DNA of 64,000 bases from Nostoc cf. commune SO-36 (GTDB lineage: Bacteria; Cyanobacteriota; Cyanobacteriia; Cyanobacteriales; Nostocaceae): the NCBI RefSeq assembly GCF_023734775.1, contig NZ_AP025732.1, positions 3,044,501 through 3,108,500 of the forward strand, read 5' to 3'. Every line of letters starts with the position of its first letter. Position 1 is the first letter of the stretch. Positions 10,173-20,074 of this stretch are shown in pieces. The position numbers were made by a program, and so were the translations under genes. Below the pieces are notes generated by a model, which worked only from the letters and a program-made list of their open reading frames with translations, searched no databases and was not told where the DNA came from.

Positions 10173-11292
10173 TTATCTCCTCAAACTGCGGGGGTCAAGT
10201 GCATCTCTCAATCCATCACCGAGTAAGTTGAATGCTAGCACTGTTGAGGATAATTAACACAGCAGGCGGCCAGATTAACCAAGGTTGCAACACCAAAATT
10301 GAAGCATTGCTAGCTAGAGAAAGCATATTTCCCCAAGAAGGGTCTGGTTGTTGAATACCCAAGCCGATGGAGACTCAGTTATCGCTTCTGCACCAATAAA
10401 GCTAGGAATTGCCAGAGTAGCAGAGATAATTACATAACTAGCCGTTTGTGGCAAAACGTGGCGAAGGATGATATAAATTGGGTTCCCGCCCATCGCGCGT
10501 GCCGCTTGCACAAATTCTCGCTCTTTAATTGATAGTACCTGTCCTCGAATCACCCGTGCTAAACCAGCCCAGCTAATAACCGAAGTAATCACCACAATCA
10601 GTAAAAAGCGCTGGGTACTGCTTAAGCCAGCTGGTAATACTGCTCCCAAAGTCACTAAAAGATAAATACTAGGGAAAGTCATTAGTACTTCTGCCAAGCG
10701 CATAATGACACTATCAGTTACACCGCCGAAATAGCCAGAAATTCCCCCGATGAGCAAACCGAGGGGATAGGTAATAATAATGCCAAAAATGCCGATAAAC
10801 ATACTGATGCGACCGCCATGCAGGAGGCGACTAAATTGGTCGCGGCCTTGGTCATCAGTACCTAAAATGTTGAATTTTGCCCCAGTTGTTGTGCCAAATA
10901 AATGCCAATTTAAGGGAATACCCGAAAAGATTGTGACTTCATCCCATTTTGGAGGTAATGGCAAAGTCATCTGCAACAATCGGTATTCTGGCCCGGAGAC
11001 AAATAGACGCAAAGGTGAGGGCTTTGTTGAGTCTACAATGATTTGGCGATCGCCTGTTTCTAAATTCGTATCTCCCTGAGTCGTCGGGTAAATATACGGC
11101 CCGGTAAATTGCCCTGACTGAGAAACCCAGTGTATCTTAGTTGGTGGCAGCAGTGAACCATTAGGCTGTGAAGCATAGGGGTCATAAGGAGCCACGAAAT
11201 CTGCTGCAATTACTCCTATATAGAAAAGTAACAGCAAAATTGCCCCAAATCGTTGCCAAAGGATTTTTCTTAAGTCGTCGCCACCAATCCAT
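10173..11292 (-). CDS. Oligopeptide/dipeptide-type ABC transporter permease (OppC/DppC family), frameshifted at both ends
   Basis: The intact central part (11237 down to about 10370) has the long extracytoplasmic insertion after the first span and the permease EAA region (ARAMGGNPIYIILRHVLPQ). The N terminus (MDWWRRLKK, ATG at 11292) is rejoined by one base change in an A run. The C terminus is recovered from shifted frames as SLIGLGIQQPDPSWGNM, LIWPPAVLIIL and GDGLRDALDPRSLRR, ending at 10173. It would form the inner-membrane channel of a peptide or related-solute importer. No partner subunits are adjacent in the window. Confidence 0.85.
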
Positions 11293-11441
11293 AGTAGTTA
11301 GGGGTTATAAGTTATGAGTTATGAGTTATTAAGTTTTTATCTTAATTCATAATCCATCATTAATAATTCTCAACTACCAGTTCTGTCAATTTGGGATTTT
11401 AGACTGAAGGATACAATCTAAAATCCCAAATTCAATAACTT

Positions 11442-12340
11442 CTAATTCGCAACTCCTAACTTCTCTAAATACCGTTGCTGTTCTTCTTGTTGTTTTTCGT
11501 GTTCCACAACAAACACGTTTGAATAGAGATTAGCGAGAATTTGTTTTCCCTGTTGTGTCAATGATAGATAATGCAGTCCCTCTTGGATATAGGGATATAC
11601 GCCATTCCAATAAAACTTAGCGTAGTTATTGCGTAAATCGGCAGGGGTTTTATAGCCTAAAACCTTATTTACACCAGTTTCTTCAAACTCGTAAAATAAA
11701 GAAGTAATTTTCTTTAAGTAACGTGGGTCACTTAGTTGACCAATCAATTCAGCAGCACGTACTAACCCTGCAAAGCACTTTGTATCTTGATGGATCTTCT
11801 GCCGCAGGTACGCGGTAAATCGAGTCAATTCAATATTGCTCTTAATTGCCTCAGCAATCTATTAACTTGTGACCCTCCAAAACGCTCATCAATAAAAAGC
11901 TTGGCTTCTATCAACATGATATGGCGTTAGGCTGGCATCAGAAGCCCCCGGAGCGACAGAAATCATTTTGCCATTTTTACCTGTGGAGTATAAGCCTGCT
12001 CCTTCTCGGTCTTGTCGGCAAACTCCCTTAACGTAGCCAATATCATGATCTCACTAAGGAAATTATACAATGCAACCAGTCTTCACTAGAAACACCGCCT
12101 TCCCTAATGTGTTTACCACGTAAGATTTCTTGTCCCACTAGGGTGACTAGACGGTATGCTCAATCATTGTGATAAAGAGCGTCACTATTGGCAATGTTTT
12201 CCAAAGGCCATGTTACCAGCCCAGGCGATAATATCCTGATAATCATTTTTGAAGCAGCCATAAGTACGACGGTAGCCTTCTCGAATTTCATTTACAAAGG
12301 CATCAATTAAGATTTCAGTGCATTGAACATATCTGTTGAC
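11442..12340 (-). pseudogene. HD-domain metal-dependent phosphohydrolase remnant
   Basis: The last 128 residues are intact. Further upstream on the minus strand, pieces in different frames spell a coherent protein: VNRYVQCTEILIDAF, NEIREGYRRTYG, LVTLVGQEILRGKHI, HDIGYVKGVCRQDR, KMISVAPGASDASLTPYHVD and IKSNIELTRF. The HDIGYVKG segment resembles the His-Asp metal site of HD hydrolases. At least five breaks are needed, more than in neighbouring genes, so this may be a real pseudogene or simply poor sequence. The N-terminal limit is uncertain and the substrate unknown. Confidence 0.55.
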
Positions 12341-12360
12341 TCTGGTAAATACCAATTATT

Positions 12361-13341
12361 TATCGATTTTATTGATTGATTAATTTCAAAATTCCATAAT
12401 CAGGGCTAGCCTTGGAAGATGTTTGAAAAGTGGTGGCGGAGGTATTCAAAACTCTAGATTCTCCTAAAAAAGGACGACTTTGAGAAGGTTATTTCCCCTT
12501 TTTTAGGGTTGTTTGGAGGATATTGATACACCGCGAGACTTTTTAAACAACCTCTGACTGGAATTAGCGCAATGGAGTTTGCTCTTTTGTAACTCACATA
12601 TAGCTGTAGACGCTAGCTTGATCTATACCTGGATTTAAATGTGGATAGCTTTCTGTCTAGACAAAAGCTTTAGAGGAATGGCACTAAGATAAGTCCAAAG
12701 TATTGTGTTGCCTCGTTCCCCAGAGGGCTGCTGCCTCTGATTAAGCCACTGGAGGCAGAGTCTCGCAGGATCGGTTAAGAGCCTGAAGGCTAGGAAGCAA
12801 GCAGGGCAAGGGCTGTGTCTTAACTTAGTGCCGTTAGGTTTGAGAGGAATTATTATGTTGCGTAAAGAAACAATTTTTTTGTATATTCAAGTACACTTAT
12901 TGTCAAATTCTAATTAGATAAATCTAGATTAGTTTTATCAGTCTTTCATATCTAACGCTTGATTGACAGTGATCTAAATACAGATAATATGTGACCTAAA
13001 GCAGCTAGATGAGATAAGATAATTTTTTTTATCATAATCTTTTGAAGCAATTTTCTTAGTAATTACTCGTGGCTTAGGAGTTTTATTAGATACTGGCGCA
13101 TTTAAAGGACATTTACTATGGAATACGTCATATAGGAATCCGGTTTGATTACTGAAATTATTTGCGTAGGCTGGGAGTGGGGAATAGGGAGTGGGGAGTA
13201 GGAAAAAAGACTTTTTGAGTGTACGGAGTTTTTTCAAAAATCAAATATGAGTCCTATAGTTGAGATGAAATAAATAAACTTCAAGTTTTTTTAAGAAAAT
13301 ACCAAGATTGGGATGCATAGACAGAAAGTGGAGGTGGGACT
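12361..13341. other. About 1 kb without a supported gene
   Basis: No convincing coding frame. It holds an 11-bp perfect inverted repeat (CCTAAAAAAGG at 12463-12473 and CCTTTTTTAGG at 12497-12507), a GC-richer stretch at 12715-12850 with GGAGGCAGAGTCTCGC that looks like a dispersed repeat, and an A+T-rich run ahead of the adaptor gene at 13342. A minus-strand frame at 12974-13237 reads through repeat-like GGGAGTGGGGA DNA and is not called. Confidence 0.5.
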
Positions 13342-14828
13342 TTGAGCGATGAAAGTTTTTCAGAAATCGAGGTGGAAGAAGCTATAACCTCTGAAGATAG
13401 GAGTTTTTTGAGCAAATCAGATCAAAAACCAAGCAGGGTATGGTTGAAGCCATTATTCTTGGGCGCTGGCTTAGGAATTGCGATCGCTCTTGGTGGTATG
13501 GGTGTATTAAGTCGTTTCACATCCCGTCAACAAAGCGCGGTAGCGGATAAAAAAGTTAACCCAGCAATGACAGTCACTATCGCCACAGTAGAAACTGCCC
13601 GTGTTGTCCGTACTCTTAAAACTACTGGGACAGTAGCAGCGCGTGATTTAATTCCGGTGTTACCACAGACAAACGGCTTACAAATCAAAAGTATCCCCGA
13701 AAATGTGAAAGAAGGAGCTTTTGTCAAAAAAGGTCAAGTGTTGGCGGTGTTAGATGGTTCCATACTGCAAAACCAAATTAGCCAAGCAAAGGCAGATGTG
13801 GAATCTAAACAGGCAGATGTGGAATCCAAAGAAGCAGATTTGGCATCAAGGCAGGCGGATTTAGCATCAAATAAAGCAATAGTTCAGCAAAAAAAAGCAG
13901 ATTTAGCTCAAGTTAAAGCAAGGCTAGAAGAAGCAGCCAAAAATTATCAGCGTTATCAACAACTCGCCGACTCTAGAACTATTAGTAAGCAAGAACTCGA
14001 TAGTCGTTCTTATGCTGTGAAAACTGCCATCGAAGTTGTCAACCTATCCCAAGAAAATGTGCGTAGTGCCCAGGCCATATTGTTAACGCCCAAGCCAATA
14101 TTGTTAATGCCCAAGCGATCATCAATAAAGCCAAAGCTGATGTCCGCAGTAGTGCTGCAAAGGTGCAACAACTGCAAACTCAGTTGGGACAAACTGTAGT
14201 GCGTGCCCCTGTTTCTGGAACGATCGCAGAAAAATTGGCTAGAGTCGGTGATGTCACTGGTGTGCCGTCGCAAACCCAGATGGGTACTGTAATTGGTGGC
14301 ACACAAAAGCTATTTTCGATTATCCGAGATGACAAACTCGAACTTCAGACGAAGGTTCCCGAAATTCAACTCAATCAAGTGAAAATTGGTGCATCTGTGC
14401 AAATTACATCAGATGTCGATCGCCATGTGCGATCGCCAGGACGAGTCAAAGATATACAACCACAAGTCAACGATCCAAGGCGTGAGGCTACAGTCAAAAT
14501 TGACTTACCGCCAACAACTTTACTAAAACCAGGGATGTTTGCTAGTGCTGCAATTACTACTAACTCAGAGATGAGGATGGTAGTGCCACAAAAAGCAGTG
14601 CAATCCCAAGCAGATGCAAGTGTAATTGTATTCACCTTATCGGCTGAAAATACAGTCCGTAGTCAAAAAGTAGAGTTAGGAGATCCTGGTAATGGCGACA
14701 CGGTGGAAATCAACAGTGGGTTACAGTTAGGCGATCGCGTCGTCGTTGATGGTGCAGGATATCTCAAAGATGGCGACAAAGTACGAGTTGCAGTTTTGGG
14801 TACAGATAAGCGATCGCGCCACCAATGA
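13342..14828 (+). CDS. HlyD/RND-type periplasmic adaptor protein, one frameshift
   Basis: Restored length about 495 residues. It has a cytoplasmic N terminus, one membrane anchor (LFLGAGLGIAIALGGMGVL), a lipoyl-like half (LPQTNGLQIKSIPENVKEG), a long coiled coil rich in QADVESK/ADLASRQAD repeats, and the second half VVRAPVSGTIAEKLARVGD followed by a beta-barrel. Such proteins link an inner-membrane pump to an outer-membrane channel. The frame breaks near 14080 inside a short repeated AQANIVN stretch, where one missing A restores it. The start is TTG. No pump gene follows, so the partner is unlinked. Confidence 0.88.
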
Positions 14829-14985
14829 TGTCCGCAATGCGATCGCTAGCCGGATTAGTAGAAGTGTCTTCGACTTATGTGTACACCAGAGAGATTAATT
14901 TCCCTACTCCCCCTTCCTTAAATATTGTGCGATCGCATTTCTCAATGGGAATCATAACAAACAGATTCACCTGAGTAAATAACCA

Positions 14986-15462
14986 ATGGCTTACCAAAAC
15001 ATTACCGCCTCCCTTACCCCAGCAGATATCCAAGAAATTAAAGCAGCCTTTGCGACTATCCAAGCAAAGATGCCTTTTCTCGTGACGCTGAGTGTGGAAG
15101 AACGACGCAAGTTATTTAAGATGGGCGATAAAAGCCTAGCCTTTGTCAACACTAGCCTGACTGCTGCCCAATCTAACCGAGACATTTTACCAGCCAGCTT
15201 TAATGTAGATGAGTTTGTGCGCGATTATCAATTAGCAGCAACCCTCACCGAACTGTTGATTAAACTGCAACAACTGACAGAACAGGTAGATGATACCCTA
15301 ATGGCAGTCGGCAGCGAAGCAATGGGCAGCAGTTTGACTGTTTACGACTACGTGAAGACAGCCGCTAAAAAAACTCCAGGGTTAAAAACGATTGCCGAAC
15401 AGTTAGGTGAACGGTTTAAAGCTATTAAAAGTAAACCTGCTAAAGCTACTTCTGGTTCATAA
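14986..15462 (+). CDS. Conserved helical protein of unknown function
   Basis: 158 residues, no signal peptide or membrane span, predicted almost entirely helical from its composition (Ala, Leu, Lys, Glu rich). Segments include ADIQEIKAAFATIQAKMPFL and LTELLIKLQQLTEQVDDTLM, and the C terminus is lysine-rich. I recall similar short proteins in many bacteria without assigned function. Clear ATG start, isolated, followed by a palindromic repeat. Confidence 0.75.
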   Translation: MAYQNITASLTPADIQEIKAAFATIQAKMPFLVTLSVEERRKLFKMGDKSLAFVNTSLTAAQSNRDILPASFNVDEFVRDYQLAATLTELLIKLQQLTEQVDDTLMAVGSEAMGSSLTVYDYVKTAAKKTPGLKTIAEQLGERFKAIKSKPAKATSGS

Positions 15463-15517
15463 GCTTTAAACCTTGCGGGAGAGTCTTTAGGGATTTCCAA
15501 CAAATAAATTATTCAAT

Positions 15518-15579
15518 CTTGTGGGGCGGGCATCTTGCCCGCCTTTGGCTATGGGCGGGCGAAACGCCCACCCCACAAG
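15518..15579. repeat. GC-rich palindromic repeat element
   Basis: CTTGTGGGGCGGGC and GCCCACCCCACAAG form the outer stem. Inside are two smaller hairpins, GGCGGGCATCTTGCCCGCC and GGGCGGGCGAAACGCCC. This compound palindrome is of a kind scattered in cyanobacterial intergenic DNA. It may also act as a terminator for the preceding gene, although no T run follows at once. Confidence 0.7.
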
Positions 15580-15627
15580 AATTATTTGAGTATTTTTTTA
15601 TTTGAAAGTTCTTTAATACTCGCTCAT

Positions 15628-15837
15628 GAGTCTTTGATACTCATGAGCGAGTCTTTGATACTCGTAAATGAGTCTTTTATACTCGTGAGCGAGTCTTTCA
15701 TACTCGTGAATGAGTCTTTGATACTCGCGGGAGAGTCTTTTATACTCGTAAATGAGTCTTTCATACTCGTGAATGAGTCTTTTATACTCGTGAGCGAGTC
15801 TTTTATACTCGTGAGCGAGTCTTTTATACTCATGAGC
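15628..15837. repeat. 21-bp tandem repeat array, ten full units
   Basis: Ten head-to-tail units of 21 bases, consensus GAGTCTTTTATACTCGTGAGC, with a degenerate unit just upstream (15607-15627). Variation is confined mainly to the eighth or ninth base and to the last seven bases (GTGAGC, GTAAAT, GTGAAT). Each unit contains GAGT...ACTC, and unit junctions give ACTCG-TGAG-CGAGT, so many small hairpins are possible. Because 21 is a multiple of three, several frames stay open through it on both strands; these are not called as genes. Confidence 0.9.
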
Positions 15838-15864
15838 AAAGATTAACATCCAGTCTGTTCTCTT

Positions 15865-15899
15865 ACTTTGCGCTCTTTGCGTCCTTTGCGGTTCGTTTC
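15865..15899. repeat. TGCGGTTCGTTT-type dispersed repeat
   Basis: TTTGCGCTCTTTGCGTCC followed by TTTGCGGTTCGTTTCTT, an intergenic copy of the repeat family that is found in frame inside mutS and twice more near 27.2-27.4 kb. Confidence 0.7.
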
Positions 15900-16068
15900 T
15901 TCATTCTCTTATTCCTATCTGAACGCACCATAATAGTAAATTTCAAAATTTGGGAAGCTCCCACAATAAAAACTCAAATAAAATCTGACCTTCTAAATCA
16001 GGAATTAGGAATTGCAAGCTTGGTATTATACCCATAGCCGCGTGTAATCTGCCACCCTGCCCTGATTT

Positions 16069-19000
16069 ATGCTCATAACTCCCCGCCACACTAACAAGCT
16101 TTCCCTCTTTTTCCTTTTCTGTTTTACCCTACTCCTGATTTTCTTCCTCTCTCTACCTTGGGTAAAGGCTGAAGAAAAACCTAAGCTGGAAGTATGGCAA
16201 ATTAACGGTATCGTAGCAGCCCTAACAGACCTAATACCTGAAGTCAGGGCTAAAGCAACAGAAAACTTAAAGGAATATCAGCTAGATAACCCTAAAACGC
16301 AGATAAAAAACTATGATGAGCTTGTAAAACAGTTTGCTAAACAGTTGCAGGATAAAGATTCAGCAGTTTCCCGTAATGCAGCAGCACAAGCACTAGGGCA
16401 GATGCAAGCCAAGGAAGTAGCTCCACAAGTTGCGAAACTGCTCACAGATTCTAACAGTAGTGTCCGTAATGCAGCAGCACAGGCACTAGGGCAGATGCAA
16501 GCCAAGGGAGTAGTTCCACAAGTTGCAAAACTGCTCACAGATTCTGACAGTAATGTCCGTAATGCAGCAGCACAGGCACTAGGGCAGATGCAAGCCAAGG
16601 GAGTAGTTCCACAAGTTGCAAAACTGCTCACAGATTCTGACAGTAATGTCCGTAATGCAGCAGCACAGGCACTAGGGCAGATGCAAGCCAAGGAACTAGC
16701 TCCACAAGTTGCGAAACTGCTCACAGATTCTGACTGGAATGCCCGTTATGCAGCAGCAGAGGCACTAGGGCAGATGCAAGCCAAGGAAGTAGTTCCACAA
16801 GTTGCGAAACTGCTCACAGATTCTGACTCTGATGTCCGTAGAGCAACAGCAGAGGCACTAAAGCAGATGCAAGCCAAGGAAGTAGTTCCACAAGTCGCGA
16901 AACTGCTCACAGATTCTAACAGTAGTGTCCGTTATGCAGCAGCAGAGGCACTAGGGCAGATGCAAGCCAAGGAAGTAGCTCCACAAGTTGCGAAACTGCT
17001 CACAGATTCTAACAGGAGTGTCCGTTATGCAGCATCACAGGCACTAGGGCAGATGCAAGCCAAGGGAGTAGTTCCACAAGTTGCGAAACTGCTCACAGAT
17101 TCTAACTGGAATGTCCGTAGAGCAGCAGCACAGGCACTAGGGCAGATGCAAGCCAAGGAAGTAGCTCCACAAGTTGCGAAACTGCTCACAGATTCTAACA
17201 ATAATGTCCGTTATGCAGCATCACAGGCACTAGGGCAGATGCAAGCCAAGGAAGTAGCTCCACAAGTTGCGAAACTGCTCACAGATTCTGACTCTGATGT
17301 CCGTAATGCAGCAGCAGAGGCACTAGGGCAGATGCAAGCCAAGGAACTAACTCCACAAGTTGCAAAACTGCTCACAGATTCTGACTGGAATGCCCGTAAT
17401 GCAGCAGCAGAGGCACTAGGGCAGATGCAAGCCAAGGAACTAGCTCCACAAGTTGCGAAACTGCTCACAGATTCTGACAGTAATGTCCGTAATGCAGCAG
17501 CACAGGCACTCATCAAACTAGGGCAACAAGATTTGCCAGTTGTTGTCCAAGTCCTAGATTCAGTTCACTATTATCCCTCTGAGATTAGTCAACTCAGGTT
17601 TTTAGCTCATTTTTTGGCAGGTGGTAAACCAGAAGTAGAAACTCTTATGCAATGGGTTGGTAAGCCTAAAATGCGGCCAGAAAAACCGAACTATGACCAG
17701 GGAGTGAACACAATGCAAGTTTTCGAGAAAGCCTGGAAACATTGTGATTCTCTGCCAGAACTGCAAAGAGAACTAGCACAAAAGATTGCTGTCGTTGCTG
17801 ATATGGTTTCTTGGAAAGCAACCAACATTAACTTACTTCAAAGTCACCATAAAAATCTCAATGAAGGCAAGTACAAAGAATCAGATACGGTGCAACGAGT
17901 CATCAATAATGTGGAATATTGGCAGTGGTTTCTCAAAGCCAGAATCACTATCCTGTCTCACGCCGCCTTTTGGCTTGCCCTCATCTTCGCCTACCCCAAA
18001 TTCCCCCAAATCCAAGCCATCTTCTTTTGGAACCCGTGGGTACGCCGGATTCTCGGCGTCGGCTATGTCGGCTTTCTCCTCACCTGGTTCCCCCCCTTCC
18101 GGCGCAAATTATTTGAACCCTTCAAACCTTCCCTATTAGCAGATGCCGGCTTAGATAATTTTTATGACCAATCATACTTCCCAGAATCAAAAGTCAAAGT
18201 TCCTACTTCAGGAGACATCCAGCCAATTACCGCAGCCTTACCCAGTATTCAAGGACAAATTATCTTAGAAGGAGATTCCGGCTTAGGCAAGTCGATGTTT
18301 CTCCGTCATCTGTTGCAAAACTCCCAGCGCATTGTCGTTTATCTCCCCGCCCAGAAATGTCATAAAGGCGTAATTGAAGCCATCCAAGACAAGCTACACG
18401 GCCAAGCCCAAGACGCCGGCTTCCTAAAAAACCTGATTTACAGTGGCGCGATAGATATCTGCATCGACGGACTCAACGAAGTCACCGCCGAAACCCGCGC
18501 CAAAATCTGCCAGTTTGTCGAAAGCTATTTCCGGGGCAACATTATCATGACAACCCAGCCCCTAGAGTGGACACCCCCCTCAACAGCCAAAACTTATTAC
18601 TTGCAGCCCCTTGAAGAAGAACAAATTCAAGAGTTTTTGATCTCCCGTCAGCCGCGACTCCCCAACGATGCCCAACTTCAAGGTGCTGATTACGAAAAAG
18701 CTTGTACCAATTATTTAACAGAAGTCCTGAATCACCAGCAAGCCCAAGAAGAGTTAAATGCTGTCCGCCGAATTCTTTCCAATCCAATGGATCTAACAGT
18801 GGTATCGCTCATGTTATCACAAGGCAAACACCCTAACTTATTTCGCCTGCAAGAACAGCAATACAATTTAATGGCAACAGAATACCTCAAAGAATGGAAT
18901 CAAGAATTTCCCTTAAAGAAATTTTCAGCCGCCGTCTACGAAATGCGACTCCAAGACAAACGAGCCTTACCCGCAGACGAATTTTATCAAGTTGCCATGT

Positions 19001-19326
19001 CTTTGGAAGACGAAAAATACAAGATGGTAGTCAGCCGTCAGTGGCAAGATGAAAAAGGCGAAGCTAAGAAAGAATGGTACTTCCGCCACGATAAAATCAT
19101 GGATTTCTTCTTAGTGCAAAACTTTCTCGGCGAAAGTAATGCCGCCGAAGGACTATTAGTTGATAGAATGGGCGATCCGCGTTTTCGTGGTGTTTATTTC
19201 TTGCTAGCAACTCTACTTGAGATAGATGCAGCCAAAGAACTGCGGGAAGAATTGATTCAATACGCCGCCGACACCAAAGACAATACCGTGAGTAATACCT
19301 TCGTGCAGTTGTTGCGAACTAGGTAA
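16069..19326 (+). CDS. Membrane HEAT-repeat NACHT (STAND) NTPase
   Basis: 1085 residues. A hydrophobic N terminus (LFFLFCFTLLLIFFLSL) is followed by twelve 31-32-residue HEAT/PBS-lyase-type repeats (consensus AAAQALGQMQAKEVAPQVAK) at 16366-17484 plus a partial thirteenth. Then come a hydrophobic region around residues 630-680, Walker A (LEGDSGLGKSMFL) near residue 740, Walker B (IDICIDGLNEV) near 800 and a helical C terminus. The GLNE motif and layout indicate a NACHT-type signal-transducing NTPase. Such proteins sense a ligand through repeats and oligomerise. The ligand is unknown. Membrane topology is unclear because two hydrophobic stretches precede the NTPase. Confidence 0.85.
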   Translation: MLITPRHTNKLSLFFLFCFTLLLIFFLSLPWVKAEEKPKLEVWQINGIVAALTDLIPEVRAKATENLKEYQLDNPKTQIKNYDELVKQFAKQLQDKDSAVSRNAAAQALGQMQAKEVAPQVAKLLTDSNSSVRNAAAQALGQMQAKGVVPQVAKLLTDSDSNVRNAAAQALGQMQAKGVVPQVAKLLTDSDSNVRNAAAQALGQMQAKELAPQVAKLLTDSDWNARYAAAEALGQMQAKEVVPQVAKLLTDSDSDVRRATAEALKQMQAKEVVPQVAKLLTDSNSSVRYAAAEALGQMQAKEVAPQVAKLLTDSNRSVRYAASQALGQMQAKGVVPQVAKLLTDSNWNVRRAAAQALGQMQAKEVAPQVAKLLTDSNNNVRYAASQALGQMQAKEVAPQVAKLLTDSDSDVRNAAAEALGQMQAKELTPQVAKLLTDSDWNARNAAAEALGQMQAKELAPQVAKLLTDSDSNVRNAAAQALIKLGQQDLPVVVQVLDSVHYYPSEISQLRFLAHFLAGGKPEVETLMQWVGKPKMRPEKPNYDQGVNTMQVFEKAWKHCDSLPELQRELAQKIAVVADMVSWKATNINLLQSHHKNLNEGKYKESDTVQRVINNVEYWQWFLKARITILSHAAFWLALIFAYPKFPQIQAIFFWNPWVRRILGVGYVGFLLTWFPPFRRKLFEPFKPSLLADAGLDNFYDQSYFPESKVKVPTSGDIQPITAALPSIQGQIILEGDSGLGKSMFLRHLLQNSQRIVVYLPAQKCHKGVIEAIQDKLHGQAQDAGFLKNLIYSGAIDICIDGLNEVTAETRAKICQFVESYFRGNIIMTTQPLEWTPPSTAKTYYLQPLEEEQIQEFLISRQPRLPNDAQLQGADYEKACTNYLTEVLNHQQAQEELNAVRRILSNPMDLTVVSLMLSQGKHPNLFRLQEQQYNLMATEYLKEWNQEFPLKKFSAAVYEMRLQDKRALPADEFYQVAMSLEDEKYKMVVSRQWQDEKGEAKKEWYFRHDKIMDFFLVQNFLGESNAAEGLLVDRMGDPRFRGVYFLLATLLEIDAAKELREELIQYAADTKDNTVSNTFVQLLRTR
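16366..17484 (+). repeat. 93-bp DNA repeat array encoding HEAT repeats
   Basis: Twelve units, the first 96 bases and the rest 93 bases each. Units two and three are identical at the protein level and almost so in DNA. Variation is concentrated at the unit ends (SNSS, SDSN, SDWN, SNRS, SNNN, SDSD) and at a few positions such as VRN/VRY/VRR. Such similarity suggests recent unit duplication or gene conversion, and the true copy number could differ from the assembled one. Confidence 0.9.
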
Positions 19327-19406
19327 AAGGAGCATGGGACAAAACAGTTTTTTCGTCACGGGTGCGATCCTATGATCGAGTAAGTAACTAGGAGTTGATC
19401 TGAGAA

Positions 19407-19874
19407 ATGCCTAACCCGCTATACGATCAAGATTTGCAATTATGGATTGAGCAAACCATTCAACAGTTACAAAATCATGAATTTGAGGCGTTGGATATTG
19501 AGCATTTGATTGAGGAACTAGTTGATTTGGGTAAAGCAGAAAAAAATGCGCTCAAAAGCAATCTGACAATTTTGTTAGCACATTTACTCAAGTTACGCGT
19601 TCAGTATGATGTCCCCGATAGCATGAAAGGAAGCTGGTATAGCTCCATACTTGAACATCGCCAGCGAGTTATCAATAATTTGACAGATACCCCTTCTCTC
19701 AAAAGTTTTCTAGTAGAGGCGGTGGAAAAAGCCTACCCAGATGCTCGTAAGCTAGCAATTAAGGAAGGTAAGCTAGCTAAGTTTGGAATTCGCATACCCC
19801 ACGAAAGTGAATATCCTACCGTTTGTCCTTTTTCGATTGAGCAGATTCTAGATGAGGATTTTTACGGGCTGTAG
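19407..19874 (+). CDS. DUF29 family protein
   Basis: 155 residues with the DUF29 layout: YDQDLQLWIEQTIQQL at the start, DIEHLIEELVDLGKAEKNAL, LLAHLLKLRVQ, and a C terminus with YPDARKLAIKEGKL and CPFSIEQILD. DUF29 proteins are abundant in cyanobacteria and have no established function. It begins 80 bases after the NACHT gene in the same direction, so the two may share a transcript. Confidence 0.88.
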   Translation: MPNPLYDQDLQLWIEQTIQQLQNHEFEALDIEHLIEELVDLGKAEKNALKSNLTILLAHLLKLRVQYDVPDSMKGSWYSSILEHRQRVINNLTDTPSLKSFLVEAVEKAYPDARKLAIKEGKLAKFGIRIPHESEYPTVCPFSIEQILDEDFYGL

Positions 19875-20074
19875 AAAATTGCTTCTGCTGTCATATTGCT
19901 TTACATCTAGATAGATAGACAGGTGAACCGAAAGGTTCTACAATCTGACTGATTGCGGTAAATTTACTTATTGCCCAATCCACATAAGCATAGTAAAGAT
20001 TTTCTAGTGATTCCGTTTGATTGCGGAAGCACTAAATTAATATAGGAAAGTCTTCATTAAAGGGCAGCAAACAA

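Noticed and set aside
12715..12850. Structured RNA gene such as RNase P RNA or 6S RNA
   Set aside because: I could not find the conserved cores; the stretch resembles dispersed GGAGGCAGAGTCTCGC repeat.
15628..15837. CRISPR array
   Set aside because: Units are head to tail with no variable spacers, and there are no cas genes in the window.
15535..15849. Long open frames on both strands across the 21-bp array (heptad-like ESFILVN or HEYKRLA repeats)
   Set aside because: A 21-base unit keeps any stop-free frame open automatically; there is no ribosome site or unique sequence, so I treat it as repeat DNA.
16311..17516. Antisense open frames across the HEAT repeats
   Set aside because: They are shadows of a 93-base repeat in frame with the real gene and have Cys/Ser-rich translations without family features.
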